Source: an uncultured Acidovorax sp.
GTDB lineage: Bacteria > Pseudomonadota > Gammaproteobacteria > Burkholderiales > Burkholderiaceae_C
Assembly (NCBI GenBank): GCA_913774955.1
Contig: CAJYKV010000024.1
Span: 1 to 64,000 of the forward strand
Length of the DNA: 64,000 nucleotides
Direction: 5' to 3'
Part shown: piece by piece, positions 40,228-49,937 of the stretch
Layout: each line of letters opens with the position of its first letter
How positions within the stretch are numbered: position 1 is the stretch's first letter
Program-made: the position numbers and the translations under genes
Notes under the pieces: generated by a model
What the model saw: only the letters and a program-made list of their open reading frames with translations
Database searches by the model: none
Told to the model about the DNA's origin: nothing

Positions 40228-40341
40228 AGAGCGGCTGACACGCCCCTTCCGGCGTCGTTGCCGCATCTTGTCGTACTGCTCGTACTGCCTGCGATGCGGC
40301 GCCTGGCCAGAACCGCTTCGCTGGGTCGTGTTAGCCGCTCT
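40228..40341. repeat. Structured intergenic repeat, copy 2 (114 bp)
   Basis: Outer arms AGAGCGGCTGACACG (40228–40242) and CGTGTTAGCCGCTCT (40327–40341) pair over 15 bases with one position that changes G–C to G–U or A–C. Inner arms GCCGCATC (40260–40267) and GATGCGGC (40293–40300) pair perfectly. The core between them, TTGTCGTACTGCTCGTACTG + CCTGC, matches copy 1 at CGTTGC, CTTG-CGT and CTG-CTGCG. It sits between the DUF1810 gene and the tRNA-Lys terminator. Confidence 0.78.
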
Positions 40342-40352
40342 AGAAGCAGAAA

Positions 40353-40383
40353 AGCCGCTACACCCTGGATGGCTGTAGCGGCT
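40353..40383 (-). terminator. Intrinsic terminator of tRNA-Lys
   Basis: On the minus strand AGCCGCTACA–GCCATCCAGGG–TGTAGCGGCT is a 10-bp stem followed by TTTCTGCTTC, ten bases after the tRNA 3' end. Confidence 0.85.
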
Positions 40384-40392
40384 CGAAATGGC

Positions 40393-40468
40393 TGGTAGGA
40401 CGTACTGGGGTCGAACCAGTGACAAACGGATTAAAAGTCCGCTGCTCTACCAACTGAGCTAACGTCCC
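40393..40468 (-). tRNA. tRNA-Lys (anticodon TTT), CCA encoded
   Basis: Minus strand: GGGACGTTAGCTCAGTTGGT begins the molecule, with D-loop, an anticodon loop ACTTTTAATC (TTT), the T-arm CTGGTTCGACCCCAG, and 3' acceptor ACGTCCT-A-CCA. The acceptor pairs over seven positions with a terminal G–U. Canonical cloverleaf with no intron. Confidence 0.97.
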
Positions 40469-40517
40469 AACATTGCTGCTTGCTCAGCCCGGAGGCTGCC
40501 AGCAGCAAAGACTCAAA

Positions 40518-41423
40518 TTATAGCGCTACTTTGGGCACCGGACCAGATTCCGCGAGCCGATCGAGCACCCATCCCGCGGCGCACTGGCCGAAGGTGGCCG
40601 TGACCGACACCACCGATCCGTAGCCATGGCAATTCAGCGTGCCGTCCGCGCCGGCATCCACCGCGCATGAGGCATGCGGCGGGGCCACGGCCTCGCGGCT
40701 GAAGACGCAGGCGATGCCGATGCGGCGGCCCTCGCGCGGCGCGCCGTGCTGCTTGCGCAGGCGGTAGCGCAGTTGCGCGAGCAGCGGGTCGTGCGTGGTC
40801 TGGGAAAGATCGTCGATGTCCACCTTGTGGGCCAGGCGCTTGCCGCCGGCCGCGCCCACGCTGATGAAGCGCTGGTGGCCGCGGCGCAGTTTCAGCGCCC
40901 AGGCCGCCATGGCGGTCTTGGCGTGCACCTGGTCGCAGGCGTCTATCACCGCGTCCACACCCTCGGGCAGGATCGCCGGCCAGTTGCCGGGCTCGACGAA
41001 TTCCTCGATGCAACGGACCTGGCACTCTGGATGGATCAGCGCGATGCGGTCGCGCATGGCATCGACCTTGGCCTGCCCCACGGTGGTGGAGAGCGCATGG
41101 ATCTGGCGGTTCACGTTCGATTCGGCCACGTTGTCGAGGTCGATCAGCGTGAGCCGGCCCACGCCGCTGCGCGCCAGGGCTTCGACGGCCCAGGAGCCCA
41201 CGCCGCCCACGCCGATGACGGCCACGTGGGCCGCGCGGATGCGGGAGGCCCCCTCCACGCCATAGAGGCGCTCCAGGCCGCCGAAGCGGCGCTGCAGGTC
41301 GGCACCGAGGGAAAAATCATCTCGCGCCCGCGGGGCGAGGCCCGAGGGAACGGGTGCGGCGGAGGGCTGCGCCGTCTCCGGCGCCTCCCCCTGCGCATGC
41401 TGCTGCGCGGGTTTCGTGCTCAC
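40518..41423 (-). CDS. tcdA: tRNA threonylcarbamoyladenosine dehydratase (TcdA/CsdL)
   Basis: 301 aa E1-like enzyme that cyclises t6A37 of ANN-decoding tRNAs to ct6A using ATP. The ATP-binding loop is HVAVIGVGGVGSWAVEALAR, followed by LIDLDNVAESNVNRQIHAL and HPECQVRCIEEFV. The C-terminal half is intact (VSVTATFGQCAAGWVL). The first ~35 residues are a low-complexity extension. It overlaps the cpoB stop by four bases. It lies near a tRNA-Lys gene, itself an ANN tRNA, which is probably coincidence. Confidence 0.93.
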   Translation of the reverse strand: MSTKPAQQHAQGEAPETAQPSAAPVPSGLAPRARDDFSLGADLQRRFGGLERLYGVEGASRIRAAHVAVIGVGGVGSWAVEALARSGVGRLTLIDLDNVAESNVNRQIHALSTTVGQAKVDAMRDRIALIHPECQVRCIEEFVEPGNWPAILPEGVDAVIDACDQVHAKTAMAAWALKLRRGHQRFISVGAAGGKRLAHKVDIDDLSQTTHDPLLAQLRYRLRKQHGAPREGRRIGIACVFSREAVAPPHASCAVDAGADGTLNCHGYGSVVSVTATFGQCAAGWVLDRLAESGPVPKVAL

Positions 41424-42229
41424 TTGAGCCGCGCGAGGCGTTCCTTGGCCGCGGCAGCGGCTTCGGATTGCGGGTAGGCGCGCAGCAGGTCTTCCAGCGT
41501 CTTGCGGGCGGCGCGCGTGTCCTTCAGCTCGATCTGGCAGTTGGCGATGGAGAGCGCAGCTTCCGGCGCCCGCGCATGGTCGGGGGCCGCGGCCAGCAGG
41601 GCCTTGAAGTTGTTGATCGCTTCCTTGTAGTCGCGCGTCGCGTACTGGGCATTGCCCAGCCAGAAACGGGCCGAGGGCACGAAACCGCTGCGCGGATACT
41701 GGCGCAGGAAGTTGCCGAAGGCCGTCACGGCTTCCGGGAACTTGCCCGAGCGGAACACGGCGAGCGCGGCGTCGAAGTCGCGCTTTTCAGTGGGGTCCGC
41801 CTGGAATTCCTGGCCGTCCATGGTGACCTTCGCGGGTTCGAACTGCTTGAGGCGTTCGTCCACGCCCTGGGCGATGTCCTTCTGCCGGCGCTGCAGTTCC
41901 GCCACGTCGCGCTGCAACTGCTCGTTCTGCCCGCGCAGGCTGGCCTGCTCGGAGCGGAGCGTCTCGATCTGCGATTGCAGGTCGATCAGGCTGCGGCGCA
42001 TCTGCGAGGTTTCGTCCGTGGTGCGGCGCTGGTCGCCCCCCAGTTGCTGCTGGAGCGCATCGACACGCTGGCGCATCTCGATGATGGCGCGGCGGGCCTC
42101 GTCATCCTCGAAGAGCGCGGCGTGGCTGGCCGTGGCGCCGAGGCCCGCGGCCAGCGACAGCGCGGCGAGCGCCGCCGCCTTGCGGACGCGCTCACGCGCC
42201 CGCTGCTGCACGAAAGCCATCGCCATCAA
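41420..42229 (-). CDS. cpoB: Cell division coordinator CpoB (YbgF)
   Basis: 269 aa periplasmic protein. Signal peptide (~1–37, ending ATASHA), coiled-coil trimerisation region (~50–125, with LQSQIETLRSEQASLRGQNE) and C-terminal TPR repeats (~145–265, with FPEAVTAFGNFLRQYPRSGF). It links PBP1B activity to the Tol machine during division. Translationally coupled to pal (ATGA, 42226–42229) and tcdA. Confidence 0.93.
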   Translation of the reverse strand: MMAMAFVQQRARERVRKAAALAALSLAAGLGATASHAALFEDDEARRAIIEMRQRVDALQQQLGGDQRRTTDETSQMRRSLIDLQSQIETLRSEQASLRGQNEQLQRDVAELQRRQKDIAQGVDERLKQFEPAKVTMDGQEFQADPTEKRDFDAALAVFRSGKFPEAVTAFGNFLRQYPRSGFVPSARFWLGNAQYATRDYKEAINNFKALLAAAPDHARAPEAALSIANCQIELKDTRAARKTLEDLLRAYPQSEAAAAAKERLARLK

Positions 42230-42774
42230 CGGTAGGACAGTTCAACGCGGCGGTTCTGCGAGAAGGCGTCTTCCGAGCTGCCTTGCACCGCAGGCTTTTC
42301 CTTGCCGAAGCTCACGGCTTCCATCTGGCTGTCGGGCACGCCCAGCAGGCCCAGCGCGCGGCGCACGGCCTCGGCACGCTTCTGGCCCAGGGCCAGGTTG
42401 TACTCACGGCCGCCGCGGTCGTCGGTGTGGCCTTCGATCATGACCTTGCGGCCCTGGCTCTGCTTGATGAAGCGGGCGTGCTGCTCGATCAGCGACTGGT
42501 ACTCGGGCTTCACGACGTAGCTGTCGAAGTCGAAGTACACGATGCGGGCCACGCCGACGGGGCCTGCGCCGTCGCGTGCGGACTGGTTCAGGTCCACCGG
42601 AGCGACGCCGCTCTGGGAGTTGCCGTTGGCGTTGGCACCGCCGTTGGGGGCGGTGGAGGTGGCGCCCTTGTTCTCGACGGGCACGTCCTCGAGCTTGACG
42701 CCGGAGCTGCAGCCGGCCATGACGGCGGCCACGGTGAGGGCCAGGGTGATGCGTTTGAAGGGAAGGTGGATCAT
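42226..42774 (-). CDS. pal: Peptidoglycan-associated lipoprotein
   Basis: 182 aa. Lipoprotein signal with C22 in AAVMAGC. The OmpA_C peptidoglycan-binding domain (~75–180) has VYFDFDSYVVKPEYQSLIEQ, IEGHTDDRGGREYNLALGQK and RRVELSYR; D and R of the TDDRG region bind diaminopimelate. It connects the outer membrane to the cell wall with TolB. Confidence 0.96.
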   Translation of the reverse strand: MIHLPFKRITLALTVAAVMAGCSSGVKLEDVPVENKGATSTAPNGGANANGNSQSGVAPVDLNQSARDGAGPVGVARIVYFDFDSYVVKPEYQSLIEQHARFIKQSQGRKVMIEGHTDDRGGREYNLALGQKRAEAVRRALGLLGVPDSQMEAVSFGKEKPAVQGSSEDAFSQNRRVELSYR

Positions 42775-42837
42775 GCGAAGGTTCTCCTAGTCCAGAAAAT
42801 CGGTACGGTCGAGTCTGAAAATTGAAAAAGATTCCAA

Positions 42838-44160
42838 TTATTGTTTCTGGAACGGTCCCCAGTCCGGTTCGCGGATGTCACCGCTCTGGCCTGCGAGGCG
42901 TGCCTTGATCTTGCCGTCCAGCGTGGTGGTCATCAGCGCCTCGCGGCCGCCCTGCTGGGTGGCGTAGACGATGAGCTTGCCGTTGGGCGCGAAGCTCGGG
43001 CTCTCGTCGGCGGTGGTGTCGGTGATGGCCGCGGTGGTGCCGGAAGCCAGATCCATGACGTGGAGTTTGAAAGCGCCTCCGATGCGCGAGATGTAGGCCA
43101 AGAACTTGCCGTCAGGGCTGATGCTCGGAGAAATGTTGTAGGTGCCCGTGAACGTGACGCGCTCCGCGTTGCCGCCCGTGGCCGGCACGCGGTAGATCTG
43201 GGGCGCGCCGCCGCGGTCGCTCACGAAGTAGATGCTGCGGCCGTCGCTGGAGTAGGTGGGCTCGGTGTCGATGCCCGCGCTCTGCATCAGGCGGCGCGGT
43301 TCGCCGCCGTTGGCGTCGATCGTGTAGAGCTGCGAGCCGCCGTCGCGGCTGAGCGTCACGGCCAGCGTACGGCCGTCCGGCGCCCAGGCCGGGGCGCTGT
43401 TGGAGCCGCGGAAGTTGGCGATCAGCCGGCGCCGGCCGGTCGACACGTCGTGCACGTAGACCACCGGCTTGCGCGACTCGAACGAGACGTAGGCCAGCTG
43501 CGTGCCCGAAGGCGACCAGGCGGGCGAGATGATCGGCTCCGGGCTGGAGAGGGCCGACTGGGCGTTCTCGCCGTCGGAGTCGGCCACCCACAGGCTGTAG
43601 CGGCTGCCGGCCTTGGTGACGTAGGCGATGCGGGTAGAGAAGATGCCGCGCTGGCCGGTGATCTTCTCGTAGACGTAATCGGCGATGCGGTGCGAGACGA
43701 GGCGCAGGTCGCCCTGCGTGACCACGAAGCTCTGGCCACCCAGGTCCGGTTCGTTGCGCACCGTGTCCCACAGCCGGAAGCGCACGTCGTAGCGGCCGTC
43801 CGGCAGGCGCGTGATGCTGCCCGTGGTGAGCGAGTCTGCGCCTTTCTGCTTCCAGAGGGCGACGTCGGGGCGGGAATTCTCATCCAGCTGCGGGCCGGCC
43901 CCGTCCACGGCGCGGAACTGGCCGCTGCGCTCCAGATCGGCCTGGATGATCGCGGAAATCTTCTGGGGGGCGCCGGCCTCGCCGCGGAACGGCGCGATGG
44001 CGGTGGGGTACTGCGTCGTTCCCACACCCACGATGGTGAGGCTGAACTGCGCCAGCGCAGGCAGCGTGGTGGTGGCGGAAGCGAGGGCCACGATGGCGTG
44101 GCGGCGTGTGGGGGACGGCAGTGCCGCGAGGAGGGGGTGGGATGGACGGTCTGAAGTCAT
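42838..44160 (-). CDS. tolB: Tol-Pal system protein TolB
   Basis: 440 aa. Signal region (~1–37), N-terminal TolB domain (~40–170, with SIPAFRGEAG-like IAPFRGEAGAPQ), then a six-bladed propeller with repeated S-P-D-G or A-P-D-G turns (PAWAPDGRTLAV, SPSISPDGKFLAY, SPSFAPNGKLIVY). Ends REPDWGPF. Here tolB is the first gene of its strand run; tolQ, tolR and tolA are not upstream, where msbA diverges instead. Confidence 0.96.
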   Translation of the reverse strand: MTSDRPSHPLLAALPSPTRRHAIVALASATTTLPALAQFSLTIVGVGTTQYPTAIAPFRGEAGAPQKISAIIQADLERSGQFRAVDGAGPQLDENSRPDVALWKQKGADSLTTGSITRLPDGRYDVRFRLWDTVRNEPDLGGQSFVVTQGDLRLVSHRIADYVYEKITGQRGIFSTRIAYVTKAGSRYSLWVADSDGENAQSALSSPEPIISPAWSPSGTQLAYVSFESRKPVVYVHDVSTGRRRLIANFRGSNSAPAWAPDGRTLAVTLSRDGGSQLYTIDANGGEPRRLMQSAGIDTEPTYSSDGRSIYFVSDRGGAPQIYRVPATGGNAERVTFTGTYNISPSISPDGKFLAYISRIGGAFKLHVMDLASGTTAAITDTTADESPSFAPNGKLIVYATQQGGREALMTTTLDGKIKARLAGQSGDIREPDWGPFQKQ

Positions 44161-44294
44161 TGACAGCGTTGGGATACCGGGCCATGCGCCGGAGCAAACC
44201 GGAAGGACAGGGGCCGAATGTTACACACAGCCCGGATACCCCTGTGACAAACTGTTCGAGTTGCCGGCGCGGTCCTACGTAGAATCCGCCCCAC

Positions 44295-46082
44295 ATGCAA
44301 GCCTCGCCCTCCCAGGGAGCCGCCGCCGACGGCCCCGCATCCTCCCCGCCGCCCCTGTTCTCCCGCCTGAAGCGGATGTCGTCGTTCTTCGGCCGCCAGC
44401 GGCTCGCCTGGTCGCTGGCGGTGCTGGCCACCGTGGTCGCAGCGATCACGGAGCCCCTCATCCCCGCCCTGCTCAAACCCCTGCTGGACCAGGGCTTCAC
44501 CGAAGGCTCGCTCAAGCTCTGGCTGGTGCCCGTGGCGGTGATGGGGGTGTTCTTCGTGCGCGGGCTGGCGCAGTTCGGCGGGCAGTACGCGCTCGCGCGC
44601 ATCGCCAACGAGGGCATGCTGAAACTGCGCGAGACGCTCTTCCAGCGGCTGCTGTCGGCCGACATGGCGCTGTTCTCGCGGCAGTCGGCCAGTACGCTGT
44701 CGAACACCGTGGTGTACGAGGTGCAGAACGGCGCCACGCAGCTGGTGCAGGCGCTGCTGGGCATCTCGCGCGACGGCTTCACGCTGGTCGCGCTGCTGGC
44801 CTACCTGCTCTACCTGAACTGGCAACTGACGCTGATCGTCGCCTTCCTGGTGCCGGGCGTGGCCTGGATCATGAAGACGCTGTCGCGCCGCCTCTACCGC
44901 ATCACCAAGAGCAGCCAGGAGGCCACCGACCAGCTCGCCTACGTGGTGGAAGAGAACGTGCTCGCCCACCGCATGGTGCGCCTGCACGGCGCCGAGGAAG
45001 GCCAGGCGGGCCGTTTCGGAGCGCTGAGCCAGAGCCTGCGGCGCCTGGCGATCAAGGCGACCATCGCCTCCGCGGCGATGACCCCGCTCACGCAATTGCT
45101 CGCCGCGGCGGCGCTGTCGGCGGTGATCTGCGTGGCGCTGTGGCAGAGCCACATCGGCCAGACGCGGGAGGTGACCGTGGGTGGTTTCGCGGCGTTCATG
45201 GCGGCGATGCTGATGCTGATCGCGCCGATCCGCCGGCTGGCGGACGTGGCCAACCCGCTCACGCGCGGCGTGGCGGCGCTGGAGCGCGGCCTGGTGCTGC
45301 TGGAAAGCTCCCCGGCCGAGACCGGCGGCGGCCATGCGCCCGCCGGGCGCGCCCAGGGCGCGCTGGTGCTGGAGGGCGTGACCGTGGCCTTCGGCTCGGA
45401 ACTGGCACCGGCGCTGGACCGCGTGCACCTGTCGGTGCGGCCCGGCGAAGTGGTCGCGCTGGTGGGCCCCTCGGGGGCCGGCAAGACCACGCTCGTGAAC
45501 CTGCTGCCCCGCTTCCTGCAGCCCACCGAGGGCCGCGTGCTGCTCGACGGGCAGGCACTGGAGGACTGGAACCTGCCGGCCCTGCGCTCGCAGTTCGCGA
45601 TGGTGAGCCAGGACGTGGTGATGTTCAACGACACCGTGGCGGCCAACGTGGCCCTGGGTGCCCCGGTGGACGAGGCGCGCGTGCAGTCCTGCCTGGAGGC
45701 TGCGAACCTCGCATCGCACGTGGCGGCGATGCCGCAGGGCATGCACACGCTGGTGGGGCACAACGCGGCGCAGCTGTCCGGCGGGCAGCGCCAGCGCCTG
45801 GCGATCGCGCGCGCTCTCTACAAGGATGCGCCGATCCTGATTCTGGACGAGGCCACGTCGGCGCTGGACACCGAATCGGAGCGGCTGGTGCAGGACGCGC
45901 TGCAGCGGCTGATGCGCGGGCGGACCACGCTCGTGATCGCGCACCGGCTCTCCACCATCGAGCATGCCGACCGCGTGGTGGTGATGGAGCGCGGCCGCAT
46001 CGTGGAACAGGGAACGGATGCCGAGCTGGTCGCCCAGGGCGGGCTCTACGCGCGACTCAAGGGCGCGGTGCTCGCGAGCTGA
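44295..46082 (+). CDS. msbA: Lipid A export ABC transporter MsbA
   Basis: 595 aa half-transporter: six membrane helices (~40–330) and an ATPase domain (~355–590). Walker A is GPSGAGKTT, signature LSGGQRQRLAIARALY, Walker B ILILDEATSALD and H-loop VIAHRLS. It flips core-lipid A across the inner membrane. A –10-like TAGAAT (44280–44285) lies just 9 bp before the ATG, so the leader would be almost absent; no lpxK is adjacent. Confidence 0.92.
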   Translation: MQASPSQGAAADGPASSPPPLFSRLKRMSSFFGRQRLAWSLAVLATVVAAITEPLIPALLKPLLDQGFTEGSLKLWLVPVAVMGVFFVRGLAQFGGQYALARIANEGMLKLRETLFQRLLSADMALFSRQSASTLSNTVVYEVQNGATQLVQALLGISRDGFTLVALLAYLLYLNWQLTLIVAFLVPGVAWIMKTLSRRLYRITKSSQEATDQLAYVVEENVLAHRMVRLHGAEEGQAGRFGALSQSLRRLAIKATIASAAMTPLTQLLAAAALSAVICVALWQSHIGQTREVTVGGFAAFMAAMLMLIAPIRRLADVANPLTRGVAALERGLVLLESSPAETGGGHAPAGRAQGALVLEGVTVAFGSELAPALDRVHLSVRPGEVVALVGPSGAGKTTLVNLLPRFLQPTEGRVLLDGQALEDWNLPALRSQFAMVSQDVVMFNDTVAANVALGAPVDEARVQSCLEAANLASHVAAMPQGMHTLVGHNAAQLSGGQRQRLAIARALYKDAPILILDEATSALDTESERLVQDALQRLMRGRTTLVIAHRLSTIEHADRVVVMERGRIVEQGTDAELVAQGGLYARLKGAVLAS

Positions 46083-46087
46083 CAGGG

Positions 46088-46106
46088 CGGGCCCGAGAGG
46101 CCCGCT
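46088..46106. terminator. Possible hairpin between msbA and the ankyrin gene
   Basis: GCGGGCC–CGAGA–GGCCCGC is a perfect 7-bp stem in the 31-bp gap between convergent genes. No T-run follows on either strand, so its terminator activity is doubtful. Confidence 0.35.
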
Positions 46107-46113
46107 GCCGCGG

Positions 46114-46809
46114 TCACCAGGTGCCGCGGTTCGGCTGCTTGCGGCGCATCGCCTCGGCGACCAAGTCCGCCATGTCCTGGCGCGACGCGCGGCGCGCGAA
46201 ATCGGCCGCGGTGAGGCCGAGCTGGTTCTTGATCGTCGGGTCGGCGCCCTGCTCCACCAGGAAGCGCGCCACGTCGGCGCGGCCGTAGCTCACGGCCATC
46301 ATGAGCGGCGTCGTGCCGTTGGGGGACTCCGCATCGATGTAGGCGCTCTGGTCGATCAGGATGCGCGCGATCTCCAGCTGCTGGTCGGTGGTGCCGGAGG
46401 CCGCATAGTGCAGTGGCGTCCAGCCCGTCTTGTTCACGTCGGCGTCCTTGGCGATAAGCGCACGCACGGCCGCGACCTGCCCGCGCAGCGCGGCGATCAT
46501 CAGCGGGCTCTCGTCCTTCGCATTGCGCGTCTCGACCTTGATGCCGGGCGCCGCCATGAGCGCATCGAACGCCCGCATCGAGTCCTGCTGCAGCGCGAGC
46601 GTGAGGCCGACGTCGCCCTTCGGGTTGCGCGTGTTCGGATCGAAGCCGCGCCGCACCAGGGAGGTGATGGTGCTGGCCTGGTCGCGCACGATGGCCGTGA
46701 AGAAATCGTCGTAGGCCCCGGCGTGCGCGCAGGCACTGCACAGTGCCGCGCCGGTGAGGGCCACGGTGGAAACGAACATGCGCCGCGACAGGCGGGAGGT
46801 GGGCGTCAT
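46114..46809 (-). CDS. Exported ankyrin-repeat protein
   Basis: 231 aa. A signal peptide ([20 protein letters not shown]) with twin-Arg and a possible lipobox SAC is followed by about five ankyrin repeats (~45–220). Recognisable repeats are [40 protein letters not shown] and [20 protein letters not shown]. Such repeats bind proteins; no partner can be read from the sequence. The ATG overlaps the tatD stop by four bases, so the two are co-translated. Confidence 0.88.
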   Translation of the reverse strand: MTPTSRLSRRMFVSTVALTGAALCSACAHAGAYDDFFTAIVRDQASTITSLVRRGFDPNTRNPKGDVGLTLALQQDSMRAFDALMAAPGIKVETRNAKDESPLMIAALRGQVAAVRALIAKDADVNKTGWTPLHYAASGTTDQQLEIARILIDQSAYIDAESPNGTTPLMMAVSYGRADVARFLVEQGADPTIKNQLGLTAADFARRASRQDMADLVAEAMRRKQPNRGTW

Positions 46810-47615
46810 GGGGCGTCCTTTCGGAAGAAGAGCGTGTCGAAGTTGCGGCTCGTGGCTTCGCCCACGGCCTCGGCCTCCAGGCCCTTGAGCGCCGCGATCT
46901 GCTGCGCCACGAAGGGCACGTAGGAGGGGTTGTTGGTCTTGCCGCGGTAGGGCACAGGTGCGAGGTAGGGGCTGTCGGTCTCGATCAGCATGCGGTCCAT
47001 CGGCACGAAGGCGGCCACGTCGCGCAGCGCCTGGGCATTCTTGAAGGTGAGGATGCCGGAGAACGAGATGTAGTAGCCCCGGTCGAGCGCGGCGCGCGCC
47101 ACCTCGGCGGTTTCGGTGAAGCAGTGGAACACGCCGCCCGCGCGGTTGCCGGCGCCGTCCTCGCCCTCTTCCCGCAGGATGGCGAGGGTGTCGTCGGACG
47201 CGCTGCGGGTGTGGATGACCAGTGGCTTGCCGCAGGCGCGCGCGGCGCGGATGTGCGTGCGGAAGCGATCGCGCTGCCACTCCAGGTCCGCCACGCTGCG
47301 GCCGCCCTTGCGGTCTTCCATGCCGTAGTAGTCGAGCCCCGTCTCGCCGATGGCGATCACGCGCGGCAGCGCGGCGCGGTCGAGCAGGTCCTGCACGGAC
47401 GGCTCGGTCACGCCTTCGTTGTCGGGGTGCACGCCCACGGTGCTCCAGAAATTGTCGTGCGCCACGGCGAGCGCATGCACGTCGCCGAACTCCTCCATCG
47501 TGGTGCAGATGCAGAGCGCGCGGGTGACGCGTGCCGCCTCCATGGCCTCGCGGATGGCGGGCAGCTGGGCGGACAGTTCGGGAAAGCTCAGGTGGCAGTG
47601 CGAATCGGTGAACAT
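46806..47615 (-). CDS. TatD-family metal-dependent DNase
   Basis: 269 aa TIM-barrel hydrolase. Metal ligands are visible: H5/H7 in [11 protein letters not shown] in [12 protein letters not shown] in [10 protein letters not shown] in VFHCFTE and D in LIETDSPYL. TatD-type enzymes act as 3'-5' exonucleases or on other phosphoesters. The start MFTDSHCHL at 47615 is canonical; the longer frame to 47828 is not. Confidence 0.93.
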   Translation of the reverse strand: MFTDSHCHLSFPELSAQLPAIREAMEAARVTRALCICTTMEEFGDVHALAVAHDNFWSTVGVHPDNEGVTEPSVQDLLDRAALPRVIAIGETGLDYYGMEDRKGGRSVADLEWQRDRFRTHIRAARACGKPLVIHTRSASDDTLAILREEGEDGAGNRAGGVFHCFTETAEVARAALDRGYYISFSGILTFKNAQALRDVAAFVPMDRMLIETDSPYLAPVPYRGKTNNPSYVPFVAQQIAALKGLEAEAVGEATSRNFDTLFFRKDAP

Positions 47616-47849
47616 GGCGGACGGAATGTTAGGCGGCCCGGAGCGCAGCGCCCGTAGGAGAAGCGCTGCGGAAGAGCCCGGGCATCGTGGACGGACAGGC
47701 AAGGAATGCTGCCGGGCGAGGGGTGCAGCAAATGCCCGGCGCAGGAAGAGGAAAGCGCGGCCCGGCCCGAACGGCACGGCCGCAAGGGCCGCGGGAAGAA
47801 ACGTCCACCCGGTGCCCGCATGCGCCAAAGCGGGGCGGCGCTCGGGAAA

Positions 47850-48209
47850 TCAGATGGTCTGCGTGGGCCGCTCCGAGGCCAGGGCGGAGCCCAGGATCTC
47901 CTCGATGCGCGCCTTGAGCACGCGGGACTTGTCGTCGTTCGGGAACTGGATGCCGATGCCCTGCGTGCGGTTGCCCGCCGCGCGGGCGGGAGTGACCCAG
48001 GCCACGCGGCCGGCCACGGGGTAGCGCTGGGTGTCCTCCGGCAGCGTGAGCAGCACGTACACGTCGTCGCCCAGGCGGTACTCGCGCGGCGTGGGCACGA
48101 AGATGCCGCCTTCGGCGAAGAACGGGATGTACGCCGCGTACAGGGCCGCCTTCTCCTTGATGGCCAGCTGCATGACGCTGGGGCGGGGGGCGCTGGAGGG
48201 GGTGCTCAT
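47850..48209 (-). CDS. pilZ: PilZ-domain protein (type IV pilus assembly type)
   Basis: 119 aa, one PilZ domain. QLAIKEKAALYAAYIPFFAE, GGIFVPTPREYRLGDDVYVL and GIGIQFPND match the PilZ group encoded with holB and tmk and needed for type IV pili. The canonical c-di-GMP motif R-x-x-x-R is not evident, as is usual for this subgroup. It starts 19 bp after the holB stop. Between it and tatD, 47616–47849 holds no gene I can see. Confidence 0.9.
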   Translation of the reverse strand: MSTPSSAPRPSVMQLAIKEKAALYAAYIPFFAEGGIFVPTPREYRLGDDVYVLLTLPEDTQRYPVAGRVAWVTPARAAGNRTQGIGIQFPNDDKSRVLKARIEEILGSALASERPTQTI

Positions 48210-48228
48210 GTCGGGACGGGCCGGTCGT

Positions 48229-49233
48229 TCAATGGCGGGAGTTTAGGGCGATTCGCGCCTGGGCCACAAGCGACTCGAGCATGAGCCCGGGGTTGAAAGG
48301 GTGGTCCGCCGTCCGCGCCTCCTTGGCGAGGGCGCGCGCCCAGCGGGTCAGCGGCCCGACACCGGGCGGCGGCGGCAGGTCGGCCTCGGCGAAATAGCGC
48401 GGGGGCGCGCCCACGCGCCGGGCGAGCTGGTCGTGGCAGAGCTTCTGCAGCGCGTCCACCGCTTCGGCGGGCGAGAAGTCCGACAGCGCGGTGGCATCGC
48501 CCCGCGCGACGGCGCGCGGCAGCAGCGCCCAGGCCTGCGGGCTGCGGCCGCCCTGGGCGAGCGCCCGGGCATCCTCGGGCCGGCCGCCGGCGGCGCGCAG
48601 CAGCGGGCCGGCGGCCTCGGGCGCGATGCCCTGCTGCGCGAGCCAGGCCAGGGATTCGGCCTCGTCCGGCCACTGCAGCGCATGGCCCAGGCAGCGGCTG
48701 CGGATGGTGGGCAGCAGCTGGTGCGCGGCCTCGCTCGCCAGCACGAAGCGCACGTCGCCGGCGGGCTCCTCCAGCGTCTTGAGCAGCGCGTTGGCGGTGA
48801 CGTTGTTCATGCGTTCGGCCGGGTAGACCAGCACCGCCTTGCCGCGCCCGCGGGCCGAGGTGCGCTGCGCGAACTGCACGGCGTCGCGCATCGCTTCCAC
48901 GCGGATCTCGCGGCTGGGCTTGCGCTTCTTGTCGTCGATCTCGGCCTGCGCCTTCTCGGGCAGCGGCCAGCCGCGCTCGACCATGTCGGTCTCCGGCATG
49001 AGCACGCAGAGATCGGCATGGGTGCGCACCTCGATCGCATGGCAGCTGCCGCAATGGCCGCAGGCGCCGTCCTCCGACGGGTTCTCGCAGAGCCACGCAC
49101 GCGCCAGCTCCAGCGCGAGCGTGTACTGGCCGAGGCCGGACGGCCCGCTGAGCAGCCAGGCATGGCCACGCTGCGCCAGCAGTTGCCGGCGCTGGGCGGC
49201 GATCCACGGCGGGATGGTTTCCGCGGCGCTCAT
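48229..49233 (-). CDS. holB: DNA polymerase III subunit delta'
   Basis: 334 aa clamp-loader subunit. The zinc module CGHCGSCH and the AAA+ fold are present. The P-loop-like GPSGLGQYT lacks the catalytic Lys, as expected for delta', which does not hydrolyse [23 protein letters not shown] is the SRC-region preamble, and IRSRC follows. The start [10 protein letters not shown] at 49233 overlaps the tmk stop by four bases. Confidence 0.94.
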   Translation of the reverse strand: MSAAETIPPWIAAQRRQLLAQRGHAWLLSGPSGLGQYTLALELARAWLCENPSEDGACGHCGSCHAIEVRTHADLCVLMPETDMVERGWPLPEKAQAEIDDKKRKPSREIRVEAMRDAVQFAQRTSARGRGKAVLVYPAERMNNVTANALLKTLEEPAGDVRFVLASEAAHQLLPTIRSRCLGHALQWPDEAESLAWLAQQGIAPEAAGPLLRAAGGRPEDARALAQGGRSPQAWALLPRAVARGDATALSDFSPAEAVDALQKLCHDQLARRVGAPPRYFAEADLPPPPGVGPLTRWARALAKEARTADHPFNPGLMLESLVAQARIALNSRH

Positions 49234-49895
49234 GCGCCCTCCTCCGCAGGGCCCGCCACGCCCCGCTGCCGCAGGACCTCCATGAGCCGGGCGCGCACGG
49301 CCTCGCGCGGCAGGGCCGCATCGAGCCGCGCGAAGCGGCCGGGATCGGCGGATTCGCGGTCGGCATAGCCCTGGGCCACCCGCCGGAAGAACTCGACCGG
49401 CTGGGCCTCGAAACGGTCGGGCGCGCGTGCGCCCTCGAGCCGCTCGGCGGCCACTTCGGCGGGCAGGTCGAACCAGAGCGTCAGGTCGGGCTGCAGCAGC
49501 GTGTCCACGCCTTCCTGGAGCCCCGACTGGGTGATGCGCTCCAGTTGCGCGAGCACGCCCCGGTCGAAGCCACGGCCGGCGCCCTGGTAGGCGAAGGTGG
49601 CATCGGTGAAGCGGTCGCACAGCACGACCTCGCCGCGCGCGAGCGCCGGCGCGATCACGGTGCGCAGATGATCGCGCCGGCCCGCGAAGACGACCAGCGA
49701 CTCGGTGAGCGCGTCCATGGCCTCGTGCAGCAGCAGCGCGCGCAGTGCCTCGGCCAGCTTCGTGCCACCGGGCTCGCGCGTCACCGTGACCGTGCGGCCC
49801 GCGCGCCGCAGCACCTCGGCCACGGCCTCGATGTGCGAGGACTTGCCGGCACCGTCGATGCCTTCGAATGTGATGAACCAACCCCGTCGCTGCAT
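49230..49895 (-). CDS. tmk: Thymidylate kinase
   Basis: 221 aa. Phosphorylates dTMP to dTDP. P-loop [12 protein letters not shown] (~10–21), [14 protein letters not shown] with the D/E-R-E-P motif, [19 protein letters not shown], and LID region [11 protein letters not shown]. It stands between mltG and holB in the conserved order mltG–tmk–holB–pilZ–tatD. Confidence 0.96.
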   Translation of the reverse strand: MQRRGWFITFEGIDGAGKSSHIEAVAEVLRRAGRTVTVTREPGGTKLAEALRALLLHEAMDALTESLVVFAGRRDHLRTVIAPALARGEVVLCDRFTDATFAYQGAGRGFDRGVLAQLERITQSGLQEGVDTLLQPDLTLWFDLPAEVAAERLEGARAPDRFEAQPVEFFRRVAQGYADRESADPGRFARLDAALPREAVRARLMEVLRQRGVAGPAEEGA

Positions 49896-49937
49896 GGAGA
49901 AAAGACCTTTGTGGTGCGTGCGCTGCCAGTGGCCGGC

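Noticed and set aside
40393-40468. tRNA-Lys as an island attachment site
   Set aside because: Flanking genes are ordinary core genes with no integrase, no composition change and no repeat of the tRNA 3' end nearby.
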